Notes under the pieces: generated by a model
Told to the model about the DNA's origin: nothing
What the model saw: the letters and a program-made list of their open reading frames with translations, nothing else
Database searches by the model: none
Translations under genes and position numbers: made by a program
Part shown: positions 22,857 through 30,965 of the stretch, piece by piece
Numbering within the stretch: position 1 is the stretch's first letter
How the letters are laid out: each line of letters opens with the position of its first letter
Assembly (NCBI GenBank): GCA_030704615.1
Contig: CM060732.1
Span: 29,743,053-29,807,052 of the forward strand
Direction of reading: 5' to 3'
Length of the DNA stretch: 64,000 bases
From: Takakia lepidozioides
Lineage: Eukaryota > Streptophyta > Takakiopsida > Takakiales > Takakiaceae

Positions 22857-24309
22857 TTTTTTTCATAGTTATCCCTCTTCAACTTCTCATTTCTCTTACT
22901 CTTTCTTTTTAGTTCTTGCTCTTCTTCTTCATCTGACTCATCCTCAGAGTCCTCATCTTCTTTTTTCTCTCTCCTGAGCATTCCCAATTGCTCAATTCTG
23001 TTTGCAGTTTCAAATGCCTCCTCCACTGTATTATGGGGTAACATATCCACTTTCTTTTGCATCTCTGGTCTTAGTCCACTCACAAACCAAGTCTTCTGTA
23101 AACCGGGTGCTGGTACTGCAGCCAGCTTTTTCATCATCAATTCCATCTTCTCCATATACTCTTCAACAGTTTCATGCTTCTTCTGCTTCAGCTGTTGTAA
23201 ACTTCCATACACTTCATCCTCAGTTTTACTTGTCCTGAACCTATTTCGAAATGTTGTATTCAAGCCATTCCAGGTTAGGAAATGATTATCTGGAAATCTT
23301 GCATACCATTCACTTGCTTTCTTGATAAGTGAACAAGGAAACAGTCTCATCTTGGCATCATCGCCATTCTCATTGTTCACTATACACATGTGCTCAAATT
23401 GGCTAATGTGTACATCGGGATCCCTTTTCCTGAATATATTGGAAAGGGTGGTTTTGCCCGTGTTGGTTGTAACGCCATCTGTGGCCCTACCTTTTGCCCA
23501 CTGACAGGTGCTGGCACCCTTGCTGGTGCTGGTCCTTCTGGACCTGTTGTTTTTGTGGTGGATCTTCCACTAAGTGGTGGCCCTTGAGCACTCCTTGCTT
23601 CTGGCCCCTTGATATTCACAGTATTCCCAGCTTCAGTTGCACTACTTCCCACACTCCCTGTCCCCCCAGAGCCAGATCCAGGCAGCCCGCCTGATCCCCC
23701 TGAGCCGACACCTTCGTTGGCCTGTGATCCAAGTGCTCCACTTGATCCAGGTCCAACGGGTTGGGATGTCCTGGTTGTAGTCTCAACCTCAGCTGTTGGG
23801 TCTACTTCTTCATATTCTTCCTCTTCTAATTTCTTCTCTCTGTTTTCATCCTCCAAGTTCTGCCCTTGGGTTTCTTCTTCACTCATGTAACTCAACTGTA
23901 ATGGTGTTGGAGAGTCTGAACTCTCCGTTGGCTCTGCCACATCCTCTTCTCCTTCTTCATCTTCTGCTTCAGAAACTGGAGTTCCTGCTTTTGGTGTTCC
24001 ATGCCAACTCTTATCAAAGATTTCTGTCAAGTCTTTTATCCAAGGATGTACCTCAGATCTTTCACCTCGTGATTGATCTTCTTCCTGTACCAATTCCCTT
24101 AATCTTTTTTGCAAAGAAACAGAAGGAGTGGCATCCAACTCTAGTTCTTCCGGTATAGGTGATGCACTCTTTGATCTTGATGGTGTGAGAGGTCCAGATG
24201 ATTCCCCTATGTCTATTCCTCTCTCCCAAAGATATGGATAATTAGCTTTCAGATAGCTTTCTCTTTTTGCTGAATATCTCTGTCGTCTAGCTTCTCTTTC
24301 ATCACTCAT
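22841..24309 (-). pseudogene. R1 gag (N-terminal and capsid-like part), frameshifted
   Basis: Starts at ATG 24,309 with an Arg/Lys-rich head and an acidic, Gly/Ser/Pro-rich linker, then the retrotransposon gag domain (KKASEWYARFPDN, WNGLNTTFRNRF, YMEKMELMMKKLA, WFVSGLRPE). A one-base loss in a C run near 23,422 breaks the frame between linker and gag domain; the other copies R2-R4 have the extra C. Gag forms the virus-like particle of the element. Confidence 0.85.
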
Positions 24310-24330
24310 GTCCCATGTCTTTCATTTCTT

Positions 24331-25026
24331 TTAATGTGGCAATAACCAAAACTCTCTTCTGTAATATCTCTCGTATATGCCTGGGTTTCTTTCAAGCTTC
24401 AATGCACCCTTGGCTATACTTGAAGTCTCCGTTACCATATAACCATATGGCAAACAAGTCTGAAAAGCTGTTCTTGGTGTGAGTTTGATCCACAAAATAT
24501 CCTTTGGAATCCAATTCTTTACCAGTACAAGCTCTTCATGCATATGAGTATAAACATTCACCTTTCTTTCTTCCCAGCCTTCAAACTCTACTCGTTTAAT
24601 GGATAGCAATGCTATCACATAAACCAATGTTGGTAACCAACGTGCTCTTCCTCTACAGGCTACCTGAAAAATCTTTATCACTCCTTTCTCCAGACCCCAT
24701 TCTGGATCAGCATCATGCACTCGTTTAAGAATATTTTCTTTACAACCGTCTGGCAATTCCAAGAACCTTTGAAAGAATTGTTTGGACAATCTTTCTTCCT
24801 TCGTTCCACAGGGAATTTGATTCACTTCAAATTCTTTAATGGTCCAACCACCATGATCCCACCAGATGCCTGTCACATCTGGTTGTTCATGTCCCAGGTC
24901 CCCAGTATGGTCGCCAAATGTCGCGCGGCTTTTACTCACCCATCCCTTCGCTATTCGAGGCGGAAACTCCAAGATTGAAGAGTTGGAAATCTCTAAGTAC
25001 TCAGCCCGCGCAGAACAATCAGTCAT
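24331..25026 (-). CDS. R1 ORF0: extra ORF upstream of gag
   Basis: A 231-codon frame that begins inside the LTR, crosses the primer-binding site and stops 22 bases before gag. No known domain. It contains WWDHGGW, FFQRFLELPDG, RVHDADPEWG, RWLPTLVYVIALLSIKRVEFEGWEE-like and LVKNWIPKDILWIKL segments. The same frame, with mostly conservative replacements, is present in R3 (broken) and R4 (nearly intact), which suggests coding constraint. An extra ORF before gag is known from the Tat-lineage element RIRE2 of rice; whether this is related cannot be judged here. Confidence 0.65.
   Translation of the reverse strand: MTDCSARAEYLEISNSSILEFPPRIAKGWVSKSRATFGDHTGDLGHEQPDVTGIWWDHGGWTIKEFEVNQIPCGTKEERLSKQFFQRFLELPDGCKENILKRVHDADPEWGLEKGVIKIFQVACRGRARWLPTLVYVIALLSIKRVEFEGWEERKVNVYTHMHEELVLVKNWIPKDILWIKLTPRTAFQTCLPYGYMVTETSSIAKGALKLERNPGIYERYYRREFWLLPH
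24899..24916 (-). promoter_or_regulatory. R1 primer-binding site
   Basis: On the minus strand TGGCGACCATACTGGGGA begins two bases after the LTR end (...GACA). The same site lies at the same distance from the LTR in R3 (52,323-52,340) and, with one change, in R4 (61,067-61,084). It should pair with the 3' end of a tRNA ending in GGTCGCCA; the tRNA was not identified. Confidence 0.75.
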
Positions 25027-25935
25027 GACCTACAGCTAGTGTATCATGGGGTTGTTTCCTATTTGTATTTCCTATTTGTTTTCCTTTTGGTATTCATGTT
25101 AATTATCTTACCATTGATAATTAAGTATCAGTTTGCTTTATCAATCTATTGGATTCCACCAACTCATCCATTCATTCCACAGCTTCACTCAGATCTCTCT
25201 ACACAGTGTGATTGTATCGTAAAAGTATCCGATTATGATTTATCAGGTATCAGGCCGAAGCCATTGTGTCTCTAATCTACTCTACAATATCATTACAGCC
25301 TTGCATATATCAAGCATCTACTCATCATCTCTCTATCTTCACTTCCGTTCTTCATCTCTGCCCGATCCCCTCTCCTCTATCACCAAGAAGTCCTCCTCCG
25401 AATGCTGTCCCTCAATTCCCCGTTTCTCCCTTTATCTTCCTCTCCGCGGTTCTAACCGTTTCCCTCGCTAACCGTCGTCTGTGAACTATCATGTTCCCTT
25501 CGCAGGTGTTGTTCCCCACAGTCGTTCCCTGTCCTACTCTTCGTTCCCTATGATCGTGACCGCTGTGTCAAGCTGTGACTGGCTGTGCGACTGTGTTTGG
25601 CTGTGTCGGGCTGTGACTGGCTGTGTGAAACTGTGACGGGCTGTGACTGGCTGTGCGACTATGTTTGGCTGTGTCGGGCTGTGTCGGCTGTGTCGGCTGT
25701 GTCTGCTGTGACGACTGTGACGTTGGCTGTGTTGGCTGTGACGACTGTGACGGGCTGTGTTGGCTGTGTCGGCTGTGACGGGCTGTGTTGGCTGTGTCGG
25801 CTGTGACGACTGTGACCCCCCTCTACAGTGCGCTGCTGTCACCCCTAAGGTTCCTCTTGGTCTCAGTCTGTGCAAAAATTAAGGGTACCCTACAGATCCC
25901 GTATAAGTGTCTAAGTCCCCGACAGTCCTCTAACA
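24919..25935 (-). repeat. R1 5' LTR (1,017 bp)
   Basis: On the minus strand it starts TGTTAGAGGACTGTC and ends GCGCGACA, giving standard TG...CA termini. It contains a minisatellite of CACAGCC-type units (25,555-25,815) in its first third. The outer flank is the last exon of MULE2 gene A (AGTCC next to the end); the matching duplication on the far side is lost with R1's 3' half. Confidence 0.9.
25555..25815. repeat. Minisatellite within R1 LTR
   Basis: Plus strand shows roughly 25 imperfect units of GGCTGTG(A/T)C(T/G)-type, 8-10 bases each. Homologous arrays of different length occupy the same place in the other LTRs (about 37,120-37,370; 43,840-44,010; 52,980-53,195; 53,470-53,710; 61,720-61,935). 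Confidence 0.8.
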
Positions 25936-26539
25936 AGTCCTGCCCACTCTCCATCTCCTTTTCTTTCTCCTTCCCCTTGTCATTTTCCTTCTCTTTGGAC
26001 TTGTCTTTGTCCTTTGGCTTTGCTGGTGAGATGGCTATGACATCAACAGCCTTATCTTTTGGTTTGCGGCCCGCCTTCTTTCCCTTCTGCGGCGTTCCCT
26101 GAGCATCAGGCTCCTTGGCAGCCAATGTTGCTATGTTTCGTTGGTACTCTTCGTCAGTCAAAGGCGCCAGCATCTCAGCGTTATTGTTCAAGTATTTCAT
26201 ATGCTGTTCTTGAAAGGTCGTGTGCTCCGGTGGGCAGTCAAGGTACCACCCACAGTCTCTGAAGTGAGAAGGACTCTAGTCCTTCAATATCCCTGCAGTA
26301 TACATGGTTGGATCGTTTGCAGGGTCCGACCACATGTCAAGATAGTCTGGGATTCCGCTGAGGTGATTTCCTTCCATAAGCACATATTTCGTGTACCTGA
26401 AAAAATGAGATAAATCCCAACCCACAAAAGCACTCAGTGAGTAAGATGCAAGTAGAACAGAATGAAAAAAACATAGATTGAAATGGCTCTGAGAACTGCT
26501 CCAAGGACCTTTCACGACCACACGACTGCTCCAGATGTT

Positions 26540-27250
26540 AATGTCGTCAACGCCATTCAAAACATTCCATTCAATGATACTGTAAATACACCCTAATCCA
26601 GGTGAATGCAAACTATCGTTTTGGAATGACACAGACATAGAAGTGAATGTCGTCAACGACATTCACTAATCAAGCCTAATTATTCCTCAAATGAAGCAAA
26701 ATCACAAGATGGAAATCATAAACTCGAGTAAGGAACCCTCCCGGAAAACTCAATGCACATTCATAACGAACATATCACTGAGGACCTCACAACAACACTG
26801 TATGTGAATGGCGTCAACGCCATTCACAAAAATACCAAAAAGAAACCAATATTTTAGCTCCCAATCTAAATTCAAATTGTCGTTGTTGAATAATACAGAC
26901 ACAGAAGTGAATGTCGTCAACGACATTCACTTTGGATTTCTCATAACAGAGCTTATCAAGCCTCCAGATTCCTCGCAAGAGGCAAAAACAATGCAGAACA
27001 ACTGAATGTCTGCATTGACATTCAGCAAAATGAAGTGAGGAACCCTAACCTCTATGGACATTACAAAAATTTACATAACTCTGAGGACCTCTCAACAACT
27101 CCGGATGTGAATGTCGTCAACGCCATTCAAGGACATTATCAATTCTAATCAGGGACACTATAATTACAACCTTAGATCCTAACCAGGTGAATTCATATAC
27201 TCGCTTAAGAATGACTCAGACAAAGAAGTGAATGTCGTCAACGACATTCA
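26540..27250. repeat. Palindrome array in the last intron of gene A
   Basis: Seven copies of a 24-bp palindrome with arms GTGAATGTCG / CGACATTCAC around TCAA (TTGA on the gene's strand), at 26,540, 26,643, 26,804, 26,907, 27,002, 27,107 and 27,228. Copies at 26,643, 26,804 and 26,907 are perfect. Two arm types (GTCG/CGAC and GGCG/CGCC) alternate, and flanking blocks such as GAGGACCTC(T)CAACAAC and CAGACA(T/A)AGAAG recur, so the array is a diverged tandem repeat of about 265-320 bp holding 2-3 palindromes. The intron runs 27,331-26,397. Confidence 0.85.
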
Positions 27251-29117
27251 ATCTGGATCTATGATTGCAATCCTTATGAAGCCACATTTTTTCCCAAAAA
27301 AAGCAGTAGAGTTTCAAGTATGACATTGCACCTGTACACAACTCGCATCATGGCCCACTCTCCTCCAACCTGACTGTCAAAGTCGTTGGACCGTAAAATG
27401 TTACCATCTTTGGAGAACTCCCGGAAAAAACAGTATCTCCAGGTGAGACCTCTCCACTTCCTTATGTATGCCTCCAATGACATTTGGGGAGGGGAAACAA
27501 TCGAAATGTTCAGGTCCTTCAAAGTCTGATCCAGCACAATGACGGCGCGCTTTTCGAGCTGCAAATAGTATATTTGTCAGATTTGCAAATAAGATACTCA
27601 TCACATACTTGAAGAGAAGAAAACATGTTTGAATACACACCTGACTCCAAAATGTAGCCTTGTGGAGCCAGTTATCAAACACCAAATCACTGATTCCTTC
27701 CACCTTTGTGCCAGGCTGTATGGTGTCTTTGGGAACTGATTCAAGTCCTTTACTGTTTGATCTGAGTTCCATATCTCCAGCCACCTTATTTTTGTTTGTG
27801 GGTCGACCATCGATATGGCCAGCCGGTGCAATTTCTCCTGCTGCATCTCCGGATGCACATGCTTGTCATAGTGTGTTTTGATCTGCTGAAGGAACTCAGG
27901 ACCAAGTCCAGGATCTACTATTCTAAGCTGCTTTCGAAGGCGGACATCAATTTGGTTCTTCGCATTTCAAACTCCTTCTTTATTGCAGCTTCCACACCCT
28001 TTGATGTCCTTAGTTCCTCTGGTGTAGTGCGGTAATATTCGGATTTTCCCTTCTCAGCTGCCTCTGCCAGTTCTTGCTGCATTGATTCAAGTAGTGATTA
28101 GCTCCGAAGGGACTACAAACATGTATTCGAAAAGTAAACAGAGTACAGACTCGGGCTTACCGCATACATGTACTCCAGAAACGCCTCTCGTGTCAAAGAA
28201 TACCAAGTGCCTGCAGCTCTTCCTGTTTCGCACTTCTTGATGATATTGGGTGGTAGTACTGTCCGAAAATCATCCAGCTTCATCAGACCAATCCTCTGAA
28301 TTCGGAATAGTGTGTGAACCAAGCTTGTTGTCACATGCGATTTCTCTGTCGATCTGCAAAAACATTGGAAACATTGCATTCCTTAACACTGTTTTTGAGG
28401 ATTAATAAGACACTACAGAGGGAATGAAATCTCCTGGATGACTTACTTGTTCACGTCGTGCATAGCTGTAAGAAGCCTAGCGATGTCGTTTCCAGGATCC
28501 AAAACCATTGCCTCCACAACAACATGCTTGTCTTTGTCTTTCGCATGGTGTTTCTGAATGTATCCCATCCATGCCAGCAATCGGTGGTTGCCGTCCCAGA
28601 CGTAGAACATGTGGTTGCAGAATTGCTGGGTGTTCTTTCCCATCATGAGGCCCAGCTCGAACTCCTCATTGGCATCTTTCCAGCACTCATCCCAGTTATC
28701 ACTGATCTCTGGAGACACTAATGTGCTTTTCCCATTTATATCCGTCAGTGACACATAAAAAACTTGTGCACCAAGTCTATATCCATGCACAAAATCACTC
28801 TCCAATTTTGTTATGTCATGGGAAAGAGGTGGACGCACAACAGGCATTGATATCATCCGGCACAGAGGGATGTCCAGACGCCCTCCAGATACGAGCATGT
28901 CCCTTATAACCTCCTGAGAGTTTACCTTCTGGAATGACATGAGTTCTTTCACCTTGTCAAGGTAGTGCACTTCAGATTCATCTGCTTCATCTGTATTCTC
29001 TGAGCTTTTTGCGGACTCGTCCCCATCTCCAGATCCTTTCCCCTCTGATCCTGTAGGCTTCGACCTCACAGTTTTCTGCACGATGCCATTCAGTTCTGAC
29101 TGAGTAATTTGCAAATA

Positions 29118-29742
29118 GTGAATGGCGGTAACGACCATCACTCTGTCTCAAAGAAACTCACTATGAATGGTGTGAAACAATTCAGCACAATCTACACAAG
29201 CAAAGCTGATACTGCCGTATTCAAAACAAAAGCGAGAGCGATAGCGAACGGCGTTAACGACAATCACAAAAGATAACGACCTGCCGGATCGGTGTTGTGT
29301 AATGACATCTATGTGCAAGTGATTGGCGGCAACGACATTCAGTATAGTTTAGGGCGGACAGTAAGTGCAGATTATTCAGATTGACTCCACTGTGATTACC
29401 GTCGCCAGCATGGGAAGAGGAAGGACTGCTTGAAAGGCAATCAGACAGACTGTATGGTCTGAACAACGATGATTGACGGTATGCCGACCCTCACTCTCTC
29501 TTCAAACACATAGGTACATAAATCTCATGAGGAGAATCGAATGGCGTTAACGACGCTCGCAATTCAGTAGTTCCTGCTAAAGAAGGGAAGAGGAAGGACT
29601 CCTTGAAAGGCAATCAGACAGACTGTATGATCTGAACAACAGTGAATGACTGTACCGATAGTCACCCACTCATTGTGCGGTAAACCCTTAGCAGAGGAGT
29701 AGAAAGCAAATCACCTTTGTGATGGTCGGTAGCGACAATCCC
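29118..29742. repeat. Degenerate palindrome copies in intron 1 of gene A
   Basis: Imperfect versions of GTGAATGGCG-NNAA-CGACATTCAC occur at about 29,118, 29,243, 29,319, 29,538, 29,642 and 29,719. A ~174-bp direct repeat (GGGAAGAGGAAGGACT..., starting 29,411 and 29,585) includes two of them. Arms are often mismatched but the central CG(T/G)(T/C)AACG is mostly kept. Spacing is about 75-125 bp, with one gap of about 220. Confidence 0.6.
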
Positions 29743-30109
29743 TGTCTGGGACATTCCACTCAATCTCTACGCATATCTTCAACAATGAAATGTAAGTTAG
29801 AGAAAACTTACTGGCGCCTTCTTAGGTTTTGAAATTGGATCCCCTTCTGCAGCTTTTCCTCTTCCCTCTCACATCTGCTGGAATTTCTGTCTGCTCTAGG
29901 GTTTCTGGACCTTCTCCCGGTTTGGCGTTCCGCGTGCTTCCACCTCCTTCAGTGTCCCTGCGAATCATCTCTGCCTCCACAGGCTGGCGCACTCTTATCG
30001 CCGACTGTGTCACAGCCGCTGCCTCAGTCTCCGTCTGCTCTTCTGAATCAGTCTCCGCGTTCACCTGCTGCCTTGGCCCTGTGTTCTCCAACAAACGACG
30101 CCTCGTCAT

Positions 30110-30965
30110 TTGCTCTCTTGCTCTGCGTCTCTCTCTAAGGGAAGTAAAATAAAGAGACTTTCTTCTCTTTCGTATTGTAGAAGGAACCCTCTCCAGCTTG
30201 ACTACCACTCTCTCTCTAAGCGCGAAAAGTAGAAAAACGCAGTGACTCCCGATTTCTTGCGGGATTGCCTGCGTTCTTGCGTGTCTCTAGAAGCATCGGA
30301 TTCCCTCTCGCGTGACCGTTACACATAGTCGTTCCCTTATTAGTGCACATGCCAGCAATTGGTGTACAGCTGTTCGTATTCAGTTATGGATGTCTGACGT
30401 GTGTCGCCCAAAAAAAACGGCGTGTTCTTTATTAGAACGGTTTCAATATTTAAAAATAACAGCGAATCCCAGAAATCTTGGCGCACAGTCTTACACAAAT
30501 AAATGTAAATGAACGAGAGTTTGATGACAAATCTTGGAATATCATACACGGTCATCCTTGTTAGCCAAACCCCACATTCGTTTCACATTTGGAACTTTCC
30601 AGGTGCGCATGATCATTGGTAGTAGTATAAAGATACATTTACTTAATCTGCAATCCCATCCTCAGATCCTGTGGCATGCTTCCAGGAAGTCGGCTTTGTT
30701 ATTGGGTTTATTGATGAGGTTCTGGTTAACGGTTTAACAGCTGCCGACACTGCTCCTAGGGATACTCTGACCACTGGGCCCACAAGAAAAGTAATTAAAA
30801 TGGACGGCTGCATATCTGGAAAGAATAACATAATATGCACAGTCGTTGTCTGAGCTTCCTCCGCCATATTCTCTGCTCATTCTTCAACTGTGTTCTGGAG
30901 ACATCAGTAAACCGATTTACACTAGATCTGCGATAGCAAGGTACAAACGTACGCGAGGAAGGAAG
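30110..30965. promoter_or_regulatory. Divergent intergenic region between gene A and gene B
   Basis: About 860 bases between the first ATG of gene A (minus) and that of gene B (plus), expected to hold both promoters. A TATAAAGATA at 30,626-30,635 is a plausible TATA box for gene B, about 340 bases before its ATG. No palindrome copies were seen here. An alternative non-ATG extension of gene A to 30,208 exists but is not favoured. Confidence 0.4.

Larger units (their letters stand above)
20678..25935 (-). mobile_element. R1: Ty3/gypsy (Tat-like) retrotransposon, right part
   Basis: Minus-strand element with a 5' LTR (24,919-25,935), primer-binding site, extra ORF0, gag, protease and the start of reverse transcriptase, interrupted at 20,678-20,687 by MULE1. 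It inserted in the last exon of MULE2 gene A, whose reading frame runs straight into the LTR. Order of domains is gag-protease-RT; RNase H and integrase are lost. Family features point to the non-chromodomain Tat/Athila branch of plant Ty3/gypsy elements. Confidence 0.9.
25936..30109 (-). pseudogene. Gene A: multi-exon gene with ParB-like DGNHR motif, decayed
   Basis: Exons supported by matching GT/AG sites and phase: about 30,109-29,812; 29,099-28,447; 28,353-28,161; 28,076-27,641; 27,558-27,332; 26,396 to the R1 LTR at 25,936. Exon 2 has an acidic Ser/Asp-rich head, then a segment whose order resembles the N-terminal domain of ParB/sulfiredoxin-fold proteins: IPLCRMISMPVVRPPL, then FYVWDGNHRLLAW (28,570-28,605), then a helical part with LTAMHDVNKSTEKSH. 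The last exon is WYLDCPP followed by a Lys-rich stretch. Damage: a frame change in exon 1, two in exon 4 (near 27,960 and 27,745), an in-frame TAG at 26,276-26,278, and truncation by R1. Related proteins would be DNA-binding or nucleotide-binding; the actual role is unknown. It may be the accessory gene of this element, as mudrB is for MuDR, but no similarity to mudrB was seen. Confidence 0.6.

Noticed and set aside
22599-22868. Plus-strand ORFs antisense to gag and pol in R1-R4
   Set aside because: They mirror the retrotransposon coding frame, recur only where gag/pol lies and show no independent motifs.
25585-26102. Plus-strand Cys/Trp/Leu-rich ORFs in the LTRs
   Set aside because: They are readings of the CTGTG minisatellite.
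27796-28035. Plus-strand ORF opposite gene A exon 4
   Set aside because: Antisense shadow. Exon 4 is supported on the minus strand by splice sites and phase.
28570-28605. Bacterial contamination suggested by the ParB-like DGNHR motif
   Set aside because: The gene has several spliceosomal introns with consistent phases, lies beside a plant-type MULE transposase and is interrupted by a plant retrotransposon.
30846-30965. N-terminal extension of gene B
   Set aside because: The upstream open frame begins with a non-ATG codon; the first ATG is at 30,966 and the MULE1 copy also supports a start near there.
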